This document shows, one piece after another, positions 9,930-18,429 of a stretch of DNA of 59,010 bases. The notes below the pieces were generated by a model. It saw only the letters and a program-made list of their open reading frames with translations. It did not search any database and was not told where the DNA came from. The stretch's first letter is position 1, and every line of letters starts with the position of its first letter. The translations under genes were made by a program, and so were the position numbers. Origin of the DNA: an uncultured Synergistales bacterium (GTDB taxonomy: Bacteria; Synergistota; Synergistia; Synergistales; Aminobacteriaceae); contig CAJOEM010000020.1 of the NCBI GenBank assembly GCA_905233725.1, positions 1-59,010 on the forward strand, in the 5' to 3' direction.

Positions 9930-11630
9930 ATGGAAAATCCAGCACAAGCACAGGCTCAAGCTCCGAAGAAAATCAGACTGGGAGATTTGCTCGTTGAATC
10001 CGGCGCGATAACTCAGGCGCAATTAATGGACGCGCTCGCAAAACAGAAAGGCTCGGGGAAAAAACTCGGCGAGATTCTCATTTCAACCGGAGCAATTACC
10101 CAGACACACTTGGCTGAAGCTTTAGCGAGTCAGTTGAGATTGCCGTTCTTCAGGCTGAACGCGTATCACCCGACACCCGCAGCGATTAGACTACTGCCGC
10201 GACAAATGGCCGAGAGATTAAACGTGATCCCATTGATGATTGACGATAACGGCGTGCTGCAAATTACGATGGCTGATCCGCTGGACTTGTACGCTCAGGA
10301 CGAGATTCGCATGAAAACAGGTCACGAGATCAAAATCGGCGTTTCAACTCAGGCAGATATTAATCGCAATATCAGCAGGCTTTACGCGCTGCAATCGAAT
10401 CTTGAGAGCGCAATGGGACAAGTTACGACGACAGTTAAGGATTTGTTCACGCCTCTCACGCTATCGTCGATCAGTTCACGCACAGATGACGCGCCGTTAA
10501 TCAAGCTTGTGAATGACTTGATTCAGCAGGCAGTTCGTGAAGGTGCGAGCGATATTCACATTGAAGTTTTCGAGTCTACGGCAAGAGTCAGATTTCGAGT
10601 TGACGGAGTTTTATACACAGCGTTCGATTATCCGGTAAATATTCACCCATCGGTTGTGTCGCGAATAAAAATTATCAGCGGCATGGACATAGCTGAGAAA
10701 CGCAGACCTCAGGACGGCAGAATCTTGACCAGAATCGACAACAGGCGCATAGATTTGCGAGTGAGTTCTTTGCCAACGATGAGCGGCGAGAAAATCGTTC
10801 TGAGAATTTTGGATCAGGATAATTCGTTTATAGATCTTGAATCTCTTGGTCTTGAGAGTGAGGATGCGCGAAAAATCCAAATGTTCTGTGATACGCCGTG
10901 GGGAATTTTGCTTGTTACAGGTCCGACAGGCTCGGGGAAATCTACGACGCTTTATTCGATGCTCAAGAAGCTCAACACAACTGAAGTGAATATAATCACC
11001 GTTGAAGACCCGGTCGAGTTTTATTTGCCCGGAGTTAATCAGGTTTACGTGAATGAGCGCGCCGGCTTGAGTTTTGAGTCAGCGTTGAGATCAATTTTGC
11101 GCCAAGACCCGGATAAATTAATGATCGGAGAGATCAGAGACGCAGTTACAGCACAGATTGCAATTCGTTCGGCATTAACCGGACATTTCGTATTATCGAC
11201 TTTGCACACGAATGACGCACCCGGAGCAATTACGCGAATCGTTGACATGGGCATACCGCCGTTCTTGGTTTCAGCAGCTTTGAGCGGAGTTGTTGCGCAA
11301 AGACTGGTTCGAGTGCTTTGTCCGTTCTGCAGGCAAGAATACGAGGTTGAAAAAGACACGTGTGATAGATTGGGATTGCCTCACGGTACACGCGCGTTTC
11401 ATCCGGTTGGCTGCGGGGAATGCAGAAACGGCTATAAAGGCAGGCGCGGTATTTATGAAATAATGGTTGTAGATGATGAATTGCGTGATATGATCACAAG
11501 AAACGCGGAAATAGGCGAATTACGCGACGCAGCTGTTAGAAAGGGCATGAAGTCTTTGAGACAAGCCGGAATTAACGCTGCAATTTCAGGATTTACGTCA
11601 TTGGAGGAAGTTGTCAGTGCTACACTTTGA
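9930..11630 (+). CDS. pilB: type IV pilus assembly ATPase PilB (GspE family)
   Basis: Cytoplasmic hexameric ATPase that drives pilus extension. It has an N-terminal T2SSE_N region (about 15-175, starting IRLGDLLVESGAIT) and the ATPase domain with ASDIHIEVFE, Walker A GPTGSGKSTT near 331-340, an Asp box, Walker B KLMIGEIRD and the His box LSTLHTND. The C-terminal zinc-binding motif is visible as CPFC near 464 and CGEC near 495. Length 566 is normal. It begins 25 bases after hisS and is followed by pilT, pilC and a pilin gene, so these form one pilus operon. The four cysteines and the N domain favour PilB over PilT-like retraction ATPases. Confidence 0.93.
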   Translation: MENPAQAQAQAPKKIRLGDLLVESGAITQAQLMDALAKQKGSGKKLGEILISTGAITQTHLAEALASQLRLPFFRLNAYHPTPAAIRLLPRQMAERLNVIPLMIDDNGVLQITMADPLDLYAQDEIRMKTGHEIKIGVSTQADINRNISRLYALQSNLESAMGQVTTTVKDLFTPLTLSSISSRTDDAPLIKLVNDLIQQAVREGASDIHIEVFESTARVRFRVDGVLYTAFDYPVNIHPSVVSRIKIISGMDIAEKRRPQDGRILTRIDNRRIDLRVSSLPTMSGEKIVLRILDQDNSFIDLESLGLESEDARKIQMFCDTPWGILLVTGPTGSGKSTTLYSMLKKLNTTEVNIITVEDPVEFYLPGVNQVYVNERAGLSFESALRSILRQDPDKLMIGEIRDAVTAQIAIRSALTGHFVLSTLHTNDAPGAITRIVDMGIPPFLVSAALSGVVAQRLVRVLCPFCRQEYEVEKDTCDRLGLPHGTRAFHPVGCGECRNGYKGRRGIYEIMVVDDELRDMITRNAEIGELRDAAVRKGMKSLRQAGINAAISGFTSLEEVVSATL

Positions 11631-12711
11631 GAAATTTTTTCAGGAAGGCATCAAGTTAGGCGCAAGTGATTTGCATATAAGCTCGACTTTGCCGCCAAGT
11701 TTGCGAATTAACGGTGAATTGACGGAGATTAAAGACGCTCAGCCAGTTACGCCGCAAGAGATTAACGAGTTTACGCAGGATTTAGTCACGCGTGAAAAAT
11801 GGGATAGTTATGTGAAGACCGGAGATTTGGATTTTGGCTTCTCAGTTCAGCATGAAAATGGCAAGGGCAGTACTCGAATACGTGCGAGTGTGTTTCGTGA
11901 ATTGCGCGGCTGCAGTGCCACGTTCAGGTTCATTCCGGCTAGGATCAGGTCGATTGACGAGTTGGGATTGCCTGCGATTTTGAAAGATTTTGCTGCGAAA
12001 CACAGAGGCTTATTTTTAACGACAGGCCCGACGGGTTCGGGGAAGAGTTCGACTTTGGCGGCGGTCATAAACGAGATTAACGAGACGCGTAATTGCCATA
12101 TCGTTACGGCTGAAGACCCAATCGAATATATTCACACGTCAAAGAAAGCGATAATTCATCACAGGGAAGTTGGCTCGGATACTCAGACATTTGCGAGTGC
12201 GATCAGGCATGTTTTGCGCCAGGATCCGGACGTGATTCTCATCGGAGAAATGCGCGATTTAGAGACGATAGCAGCAGCAATTACAGCAGCAGAAACCGGG
12301 CATTTAGTTCTCGGAACGTTGCACACTCAGGACGCTTCACAATCTGTCGAGAGATTAATTGACGTATTCCCGCCGCATCAGCAGAATCAGATTCGCTTGC
12401 AATTATCGTATATTTTAATCGGCATTTGTTCGCAGCAGTTGATAGCTACGACGGATTTCAGCGGAATTGCTACGGGACGGGCTTGTGCGACGGAAATATT
12501 AATCGCGAATCCTGCAGTTCGTGCGAGTATTCGTGAGGGAAAAGCTAATCAGTTGCGAAATACTATGCAAACGGGCGCGTCTATTGGCATGCACACAATG
12601 GAACAGGATTTAGCGCGCTTGATTCGAGACGGAGTTTTGACACGAGAGGCTGCTTTGAGAAATGCTTATGACCCTGCTGAACTTGAACGGACGTTATCGA
12701 AAGGATTTTAA
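11617..12711 (+). CDS. pilT: type IV pilus retraction ATPase PilT
   Basis: Cytoplasmic ATPase of the PilT family that depolymerises the pilus and powers twitching or DNA pulling. Residues ~1-100 form the PAS-like N domain (GASDLHISS). Walker A GPTGSGKSS is at ~137-145, the Asp box TAEDPIEY follows, Walker B is VILIGEMRD, and the His box is LGTLHTQDA. AIRHVLRQDPD and the C-terminal AIREGK-type stretch (ASIREGKANQLRN) are PilT hallmarks. I place the start at GTG 11617, nine bases after GGAGG (11603-11607). TTG 11611 is only three bases from it. The gene overlaps the end of pilB by 14 bases, implying coupling. Confidence 0.93.
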   Translation: MLHFEKFFQEGIKLGASDLHISSTLPPSLRINGELTEIKDAQPVTPQEINEFTQDLVTREKWDSYVKTGDLDFGFSVQHENGKGSTRIRASVFRELRGCSATFRFIPARIRSIDELGLPAILKDFAAKHRGLFLTTGPTGSGKSSTLAAVINEINETRNCHIVTAEDPIEYIHTSKKAIIHHREVGSDTQTFASAIRHVLRQDPDVILIGEMRDLETIAAAITAAETGHLVLGTLHTQDASQSVERLIDVFPPHQQNQIRLQLSYILIGICSQQLIATTDFSGIATGRACATEILIANPAVRASIREGKANQLRNTMQTGASIGMHTMEQDLARLIRDGVLTREAALRNAYDPAELERTLSKGF

Positions 12712-12726
12712 CGGGGATTTTAACGC

Positions 12727-13965
12727 ATGAATTTCAAGTACAAGGCTAAGAGCAATAACGGCGAAATTCTCGAGGGCTATATCGAGGCTGAAGACCAGAA
12801 AACTGCGCTGAATTTGCTGCGTAATCGCAATTATATCGTGATAAGTCTGAATGCAAGTGCTGCGAAAATTCCGGCTCATGGTGCCAAACAGAAAACCGGC
12901 ATGGAAAAGCTCAAGCACATGTTATTATCCGGAACAGTCCCGGGAAAGACGCTCATGATATTTTTCCGGCAGATGGCAACGATGATCAAAGCAGGATTGA
13001 GTGTCTCAGCAGCGATTGATTTATTAACGGAACAGGAAAAGAATTACACGTTCAGAACTACGCTCGAAGATATTAAAGAACGCCTTGATCGTGGTATTCC
13101 GTTGAGTCAGGCGATGTCTGAGCACAAGATTTTTAATGCGTTGATGATCTCGTTAGTCGAAGCCGGAGAAGAAGGCGGAATGTTGGATACGTCGCTGAAT
13201 GAGACGGCGCTTCTGTTGGAAAAGCAGCAAGCTCTTAAATCTAAAGTTCGCGGCGCGATGTTTTACCCGATGTTCATAATATTATTCGCGATTTCGATTT
13301 CGGCGGTATTTTTCGTGTTCGTAGTTCCCAAGTTCAGGAAAGTTTTCTCACAAATGCGAATCCAGTTGCCTGCGCTGACACAAATGATGTTCGAGGCTGG
13401 AGACTGGACGGTGAATAATTGGCAGAAGCTTGTGCTTATAAGCGGAGTTGTGATATTCGTGCTGTATTTCATGTTCACGAGTAAGCAGACGAAACCCATG
13501 ATGGACAGGTTCAAATTGAAAGTTCCGATTTTTAGCGGCTTGATTTTCAAATCGTCGATGGCGCGAGTTACGCGAACTTTAGCAGCGTTGACTTCGGCTG
13601 GAGTTCCGGTTATGCGTGGTCTGGAGATGGCTGAGCGTTCTGCTGTGAATTGCGTAATTCAGGAGGGCTTCGAGAATTTGCGCGCAGATGTTGCACGTGG
13701 AGTTTCGCTTGGTGATGCGTCGAAACAGGCAGGAATTTTCCCGATACTTGTTTCACAGATGATGCGAATCGGCGAAGAAACCGGACATCTTGATAACATG
13801 CTTGAACGTGTTGCCATGTGGTACGACGAAGAACTCGACGAGCAGATTAAGATCACAACGTCATTGATGGAACCCGTCATGATAATTTTCGTTGGCGGCA
13901 TTGTCGCTGTGATTGCGTTCTCGATTTTTGGGCCGATAACTTCAGCGATTTCGCAAATGGTGTAA
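12727..13965 (+). CDS. pilC: type IV pilus inner-membrane platform protein PilC (GspF family)
   Basis: Polytopic inner-membrane protein that anchors the pilus motor and couples ATPases to pilin movement. The N-terminal ~60 residues (FKYKAKSNNGEILEGYIEAE) are the usual small domain. Two GspF domains follow at roughly 70-195 and 270-395, each with the paired signature seen in ALVEAGEEGGML and QMMRIGEETGHLDNML. Membrane helices are predicted near 172-195, 220-240 and 380-405. Length 412 is typical. It lies 15 bases after pilT. The stop codon is part of a 12-bp tandem duplication that gives two in-frame TAA codons. Confidence 0.93.
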   Translation: MNFKYKAKSNNGEILEGYIEAEDQKTALNLLRNRNYIVISLNASAAKIPAHGAKQKTGMEKLKHMLLSGTVPGKTLMIFFRQMATMIKAGLSVSAAIDLLTEQEKNYTFRTTLEDIKERLDRGIPLSQAMSEHKIFNALMISLVEAGEEGGMLDTSLNETALLLEKQQALKSKVRGAMFYPMFIILFAISISAVFFVFVVPKFRKVFSQMRIQLPALTQMMFEAGDWTVNNWQKLVLISGVVIFVLYFMFTSKQTKPMMDRFKLKVPIFSGLIFKSSMARVTRTLAALTSAGVPVMRGLEMAERSAVNCVIQEGFENLRADVARGVSLGDASKQAGIFPILVSQMMRIGEETGHLDNMLERVAMWYDEELDEQIKITTSLMEPVMIIFVGGIVAVIAFSIFGPITSAISQMV

Positions 13966-13981
13966 AAACTGGTGTAAAAAC
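13958..13981. repeat. 12-bp perfect tandem duplication across the pilC stop codon
   Basis: TGGTGTAAAAAC occurs twice back to back. The first copy contains the pilC stop and the second repeats it in frame, so the duplication does not change the protein. Confidence 0.9.
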
Positions 13982-14182
13982 TCGCAAATATTAGCTAAAA
14001 GTCATATACGTGTATTTCTTCTAAAATGGCTTGAAATCAAAAACGAAGTCTGATATAAGTATAAAAAACAATTTTACCGAACGGTCGTTATTTTTCCCGG
14101 TAATTTTATTTCTCAAAGTCGTTTACCGCTTTGCGTGGATTGAAGAAATATATAATCAATTTTGCAAAAGGAGTTGTGTATT

Positions 14183-14884
14183 TTGAAAGGCGCAAGAAAA
14201 GGTTTCACGTTAATCGAGTTATTAATCGTAATAATTATCATGGGAGTTCTTGGCGCGGGATTGTTGCTGTCGAGCGGTCAGGCTGTTGGTTCTGCGAAGG
14301 CTGCTACGATTGTGACGAACGTTTCGCAGATCAAGAACGGCGCGATGATTTATTACACGGATCATGTTTCAAGTTCTGACGCTGATATTTCTGACGGATT
14401 GAGGCGACAGATCAGGCGTTACGTTGATATTTCGAAATTCAACAAGGAAAACGAGAATATCAAGTACGACATGACATCTCACGGCACGCGCAAAGAATGG
14501 ACAGTCGATTGCGATTTTACGAACGATCCGGACAGAGATGATATTAAGCAAAAATTATTATCCAACAAGGATTATTATTTCCTGGATGATTATCTGGTTC
14601 AGGTGAAAGTTTTTTTCACGGGCGATGAGGATGAGTTCGGCTATGATCAGGGCGACACGCGAGTCGGCAGCAGAACAGGCGGAGTTTCATACGGCGGCTC
14701 GTCACTCAGAGGCGGCTCAGGCAGCTCTGGCTCTGGCGGTGGAGCAGCTCCGGCAAGGTCGAATTATTCGTCATCGTCATCAGGTTACGGCAGAGTTTCG
14801 GGAAATGATTCGGCGAATTACCAGAATAATGACCTGTCGCTGTACTCGTCGTTTGATTTGTCGCGCGACATGCGAAGTCGTTAG
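14183..14884 (+). CDS. type IV prepilin with Gly/Ser-rich C-terminal tail
   Basis: A class III-leader prepilin. The leader MKGARKG is cut before F8 of FTLIELLIVIIIMG, with Glu at mature position 5, and the hydrophobic helix forms the pilus core. Start TTG 14183 follows AAAGGAG (14167-14173); this gives the short positively charged leader expected. The globular part (about 30-150) is acidic. Residues ~160-233 are rich in Gly, Ser and Tyr (GGSGSSGSGGG), which is unusual for a pilin and may be surface-exposed and flexible. It is probably the major or a minor pilin of the preceding pilB-pilT-pilC set. No prepilin peptidase gene lies in the window. A TATAAT at 14151-14156 could give it its own short-leader transcript. 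Confidence 0.85.
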   Translation: MKGARKGFTLIELLIVIIIMGVLGAGLLLSSGQAVGSAKAATIVTNVSQIKNGAMIYYTDHVSSSDADISDGLRRQIRRYVDISKFNKENENIKYDMTSHGTRKEWTVDCDFTNDPDRDDIKQKLLSNKDYYFLDDYLVQVKVFFTGDEDEFGYDQGDTRVGSRTGGVSYGGSSLRGGSGSSGSGGGAAPARSNYSSSSSGYGRVSGNDSANYQNNDLSLYSSFDLSRDMRSR

Positions 14885-14917
14885 GGAAAATAATTTACAT
14901 ATTTGACCGAAAAATTC

Positions 14918-15141
14918 GGCGCAAGCCCCTGACTTTAGGCATGGGAATAAACCGTTTGCTTTTTTATTTTGTTATTGTATAATTTTTAACATCGAGCTGG
15001 GGGTGAAATCCGCCGATAAAAACAATAAAAAATTGGTTGTGACGTCAACCGTTGGAGGAGAACCCGTAAGACACTCGCAAGGGCGCAAGGTTTGTTGATT
15101 CCAGAATCTCCTACCTTCAGGTATGGGTGAGTACGTCAAAA
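14918..15141 (+). mobile_element. decayed IS200/IS605-type remnant (TnpB 3' end with end hairpins)
   Basis: This non-coding gap before metQ holds two hairpin sequences of the IS200/IS605 type: GCCCCTGACTTTAGGCATGG near 14925-14945, and a bulged stem CCTACC-TTCA-GGTATGG at 15110-15126. Between 15095 and 15130 one frame reads LIPESPTFRYG then stop, matching the usual last residues of TnpB nucleases. A neighbouring frame reads TVGGEPVRHSQ, another TnpB-tail-like string, so the gene end is frameshifted. The rest of tnpA and tnpB is absent. The sequence between the hairpins may hold an omega-RNA-like 3' end. Nothing else recognisable lies in the 330-base gap. Confidence 0.45.
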
Positions 15142-15214
15142 GTTGGTTAATTTGTCGCAAAATGTTTCGAAATTTAGATTTATAATTTACACAAGAAAGG
15201 CATAATTAGCATTC

Positions 15215-16039
15215 ATGAAAAAGATTTTTTTAGCGTTAGTATTAGTATTTGCGTTGGTCTTGTCGGCATCGGCTGATCAGGTCGTCAGGCTCGGAGTTAC
15301 GGGCAGCGTCTACGATGAATTGTGGCAGCCCGCGAAGGAAATTCTCGCGAAAAAGGGAATTACTCTCGAAGTGATTCAGTTCACGGATTACGTCACGCCG
15401 AACAGAGCATTAGATGACGGAGATATTGACCTGAACGGATTCCAGCACCAGATTTATTTCAAGGACGAGTTGTCAAGCCGCGGCTATAAACTCACGAACA
15501 TTGCGAACACGTTTGTAGTGCCGTTGAATTTGTACTCGACGAAGGTCAAGAAGCTCAGCGATATTAAAGACGGCGACGTTATCGCGATTCCGAATGACCC
15601 AACGAACGGCGGACGCGCTATAAAAGTTCTCGCAACTTCCGGATTAATCACGCTCAAAGATGGCGCAGGATTTAACCCAGCAAAAGAGGACATAGCAACT
15701 TACAACGTGAAAATTACGATTCAGGAACTCGCAGCAAATACGATTCCGTCAGCTTTACCGGATATTGCAGCAGGCGTAATCAATGACACGTACGCACTCG
15801 ATTACGGACTCAAAGCCAGCGACGCAATTTTCGAGGACACAGCACGTGAGCACGAATACTGGAATTTATTGGCAGCACGCACGAAAGATCTCGAAGACCC
15901 GGCGAAATTAGCTCTCTATGACGAAGTTATCAAAGCGTTACACAGTCCTGAGAGCAGACACGTTTTCGAGACGTTGTACGGCGGATTCTTCAGACCGGTT
16001 GGCTGGGACGAGGATTTGTTAGCGCCGTTTAGAAAATAA
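15215..16039 (+). CDS. MetQ/NlpA-family substrate-binding protein without a lipobox
   Basis: A periplasmic binding protein of the NlpA family, which delivers methionine to the MetNI ABC transporter. Mature residues show VRLGVTGSVYDELWQPAKEI, QFTDYVTPNRALDDGDIDLNGFQH and AIPNDPTNGGRA, all typical of MetQ. The signal peptide (MKKIFLALVLVFALVLSASA) ends in an Ala-x-Ala site. There is no cysteine, so it cannot be lipidated as most MetQ proteins are. No metN or metI is present nearby, so it may serve a transporter encoded elsewhere. Length 274 is normal. A strong terminator follows at 16073-16112. Methionine specificity is inferred from the family; other amino acids are possible. Confidence 0.85.
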   Translation: MKKIFLALVLVFALVLSASADQVVRLGVTGSVYDELWQPAKEILAKKGITLEVIQFTDYVTPNRALDDGDIDLNGFQHQIYFKDELSSRGYKLTNIANTFVVPLNLYSTKVKKLSDIKDGDVIAIPNDPTNGGRAIKVLATSGLITLKDGAGFNPAKEDIATYNVKITIQELAANTIPSALPDIAAGVINDTYALDYGLKASDAIFEDTAREHEYWNLLAARTKDLEDPAKLALYDEVIKALHSPESRHVFETLYGGFFRPVGWDEDLLAPFRK

Positions 16040-16072
16040 AAAATAATAAATAATTCAGGAATTTTTAGCGAG

Positions 16073-16112
16073 AAACTTCGGGGTTTGAGTGATTCGAATC
16101 TCGGAGTTTTTT
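16073..16112 (+). terminator. rho-independent terminator after the MetQ-like gene
   Basis: AAACTTCGGGGTT pairs with AATCTCGGAGTTT (13 positions including G-U pairs) around an 11-base loop, and the 3' arm runs into a T tract. Confidence 0.85.
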
Positions 16113-16114
16113 GC

Positions 16115-16120
16115 TATAAT
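16115..16120 (+). promoter_or_regulatory. -10 element directly before the deacetylase start
   Basis: A perfect TATAAT stands six bases before ATG 16127 and only two bases after the preceding terminator. Initiation seven or so bases downstream would fall at the ATG, giving a leaderless mRNA. No good -35 is seen. Confidence 0.45.
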
Positions 16121-16126
16121 CGCGTT

Positions 16127-16813
16127 ATGAAAAATTTTCGGAAAATATTATTACTAGCATTGAGTGTGTTCTTGTGTATTGAGTGGGGAGTCCTCACGCC
16201 TGAGAGAGCGAAGTATGGCATAGCGTGCGGAGATTTTTTCGTGAAGGAAATCGTCCTGACGTTCGATGATGGCCCGAGAGAATCCGGAACTCAGGAAATT
16301 CTCGAAGTCCTGAATAAATATAACGTGAAAGCTACGTTCTTTGTTGTGGGAAAATTTGCGGACAGATACAGCCAGTTCACGAAATTGCTGCATGAATCCG
16401 GGCAGGAAATTGCGAATCATTCGTTCACTCACCCGAGATTGTACAAGCTTTGGGTCGAGAAAATTATGCGCGAGGCTGAACGTTGCGATGAAGTTTTGGA
16501 ATCGCTAAATATTCCCAAGACGAGATTTTTGCGGCCACCCGGCGGTGGATTTAACATCAAGATTTTCAATGCGATGCGCCGGATGAATCTCAAGCTCGGA
16601 CTCTGGAACATTAACACTGCAGATTACACAGACCGTCCAAAATCCGAGATTGTGAATCTTGTCCTGAAAAGCGCGAAACCCGGGGCAATAATTCTCATGC
16701 ACAACGGAATGCCCAACACTATCGAAGCCTTGCCGGAAATAATCGAGGGATTACACGCTAAAGGCTACACGTTTGTGAGATTGCGCGATTTATGGGATCA
16801 CGGAATGATTTAG
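16127..16813 (+). CDS. polysaccharide deacetylase (NodB/CE4 family), exported
   Basis: A metal-dependent deacetylase acting on N-acetylated sugars of peptidoglycan or other polysaccharides outside the inner membrane. The N-terminal ~25 residues are a signal peptide or anchor (FRKILLLALSVFLCIEW). CE4 motif 1 is TFDDGP (Asp47, Asp48), motif 2 is HSFTH (His98, His102), motif 3 is RFLRPPGG, and GLWNINTADY and ILMHNG correspond to motifs 4 and 5. The protein has 228 residues, a minimal single domain. ATG 16127 has no Shine-Dalgarno site and lies six bases after a TATAAT, so translation may be leaderless. An upstream start at 16085 would lie inside the terminator. The end meets rnhA tail to tail with a 4-base overlap. 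Confidence 0.9.
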   Translation: MKNFRKILLLALSVFLCIEWGVLTPERAKYGIACGDFFVKEIVLTFDDGPRESGTQEILEVLNKYNVKATFFVVGKFADRYSQFTKLLHESGQEIANHSFTHPRLYKLWVEKIMREAERCDEVLESLNIPKTRFLRPPGGGFNIKIFNAMRRMNLKLGLWNINTADYTDRPKSEIVNLVLKSAKPGAIILMHNGMPNTIEALPEIIEGLHAKGYTFVRLRDLWDHGMI

Positions 16814-17250
16814 TATTCGCTGCGAGCTTTCTGCACGAGTTCGTCACAGCGGTTGTTATACTTGTCAACGTCATGACCTTTGACCCAATGCCAGGAGATC
16901 TTGTGAATTTTCGCCAAGTCCAGGAGTTTAATCCAGAGATCTTGATTCAAGACCGAATTTCCCGATGAAGTTCTCCAGTTGTTGCGCTGCCATTTTTTTA
17001 GCCAGCCGCTTTCGAAAGCCTTTTGTAAATATTGCGAATCTGTGTGCAGTTCGACATCACACGGGAATTTCAGAGCTTCGAGAGCCTTGATTGCAGCCGT
17101 AAGTTCCATGCGATTATTCGTCGTGTTGGCTTCTGCGCCGTAAAATTCTTTCGTGAAGTTTCCGTGCGACGGTGAAATTAATATCGCAGCCCAACCGCCT
17201 AATCCTGGATTCGGAGATGCGCCGCCGTCAGTGTAAATTATAACGTTCAT
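16810..17250 (-). CDS. rnhA: ribonuclease HI
   Basis: Degrades the RNA strand of RNA-DNA hybrids, such as R-loops and primers. The catalytic acidic set is complete: Asp8 (YTDGG), Glu49 (RMELTAA), Asp71 (HTDSQY) and Asp136 (NRCDELVQ), with the metal-cycling His126 in KGHDVD. The basic handle region with KKWQRNNWRTSSG is present, as in the E. coli type. Length 146 is typical. Its ATG overlaps the stop of the upstream DUF3084 gene (ATGA), so it is translationally coupled to it. Confidence 0.96.
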   Translation of the reverse strand: MNVIIYTDGGASPNPGLGGWAAILISPSHGNFTKEFYGAEANTTNNRMELTAAIKALEALKFPCDVELHTDSQYLQKAFESGWLKKWQRNNWRTSSGNSVLNQDLWIKLLDLAKIHKISWHWVKGHDVDKYNNRCDELVQKARSEY

Positions 17251-18407
17251 GATTCAGGCTCAAGTTCGCTTTCGGGTTCATCAGGTTCTTCGGGTTCTTC
17301 AGGCTCGAACAAAATATCTATCGTGACCGGACCTTCGGTGTAAATATCAGATTTTGCGATCGCGTTTATAATAACGGAAGTCTTAATTGCGCTTAATTCC
17401 TCGACCGCGCTGAAAAATGCTTCACCGTCAAGTGTGCCGACGTTATTCGTTAGCGGATCCGGCAAAATTCCGTCCTCGATTACTTTGATTTTGAGTTCAC
17501 GCAGAAATATATGCAGAGTTTCCTCCGAAGATATTTTAGAACTTGAAGCATTCGGGAAAAATTTCCGGTATATAATCCCGCCCTCTGAGTAAATAATATC
17601 GCTCTCGCCAAATTCAAGCCTGACATTAACGCGCATCTCGTCGCCAAAAGTGTAATTCTCGTTCGAAAACGCGCGCACGTAAATTCTCTCGTCCGATGAG
17701 ACAATCGCATTTATAATCTCGTTCTCCTGAGCCGGGTCAAATTCAATCGGGAAATCACGCAATCGTGAGAAAGTCTGGTTCGAAATTATCGCCAGAGTAT
17801 TCAGCCTGACCTGCTGCTTGAGATTATCGAGTTTCCTGAGAATATTTTCGCGCGACATTCCGGCTTCAAACGCAGTCTGACCGAGTAAAACATTCGCACT
17901 TAACGCAATCGCTTCACTTCGCATGGATTTCAGAGCGTTCTTGAGCTGCTCGGATTCTTCGCGCATAATTTGCAATGAGGCTTCGAGTTCGTTTTTCTCC
18001 TGTTCAAGCACGAGTTTGTCGTTTTTCATCGAGTCGAGTTCGAAACCGGTTAGTTCAAGATTCGTTGACGCTTCGACTAAATCAGCCTGAGTTTGTTCAG
18101 CGCGTTCTTCGCTTTCACGCAGCCTGAATTTCAGATCATATAATTGCTGCTCGATATATTTCATGCCGAACAGAGCCGTGCGAACATCCTGAGAAAATAT
18201 TGACATTACAGCCAGAATTAATACAGCGATCAAAGCTCCGGTTATAGCCGTGATTAATCTGCCCGTGTATTTCGGTCTGAGATTGAACAGCGAGATTCTT
18301 TGCTTGCCATACTTGAAGCCCAAAATATCGCCCAACGCAGCTAACCCGGCACTCCCCAACACCAGCGAAAATATCAAAAGCCAATTCGTTCCCGAAATAA
18401 AATTCAC
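17247..18407 (-). CDS. DUF3084 membrane/coiled-coil protein, function unknown
   Basis: An integral-membrane protein with two N-terminal helices (about residues 8-30 and 48-72) separated by a basic stretch (KYGKQRISLFNLRPKYTGR), then a long coiled coil (about 85-165, heptads rich in Glu, Leu and Lys) and an alpha/beta C-terminal part. This architecture matches DUF3084, known mainly from cyanobacteria and some diderm anaerobes, with no firm function. The last ~25 residues are an acidic Glu-Pro tail (EPEEPEEPDEPE) coded by 9-bp repeats. I set the start at GTG 18407 because GGGGGGAA lies just upstream. It is coupled to rnhA by a 4-base overlap. Confidence 0.75.
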   Translation of the reverse strand: MNFISGTNWLLIFSLVLGSAGLAALGDILGFKYGKQRISLFNLRPKYTGRLITAITGALIAVLILAVMSIFSQDVRTALFGMKYIEQQLYDLKFRLRESEERAEQTQADLVEASTNLELTGFELDSMKNDKLVLEQEKNELEASLQIMREESEQLKNALKSMRSEAIALSANVLLGQTAFEAGMSRENILRKLDNLKQQVRLNTLAIISNQTFSRLRDFPIEFDPAQENEIINAIVSSDERIYVRAFSNENYTFGDEMRVNVRLEFGESDIIYSEGGIIYRKFFPNASSSKISSEETLHIFLRELKIKVIEDGILPDPLTNNVGTLDGEAFFSAVEELSAIKTSVIINAIAKSDIYTEGPVTIDILFEPEEPEEPDEPESELEPES

Positions 18408-18429
18408 GGACAATTCCCCCCTCAAAGCG

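Noticed and set aside
14960-15130. Possible riboswitch (SAM or T-box type) upstream of the MetQ-like gene
   Set aside because: I see no SAM-box or T-box signature (no AGGGTGGNACCGCG). The hairpins and the reading TVGGEPVRHSQ / PESPTFRYG fit an IS200/IS605 TnpB end better.
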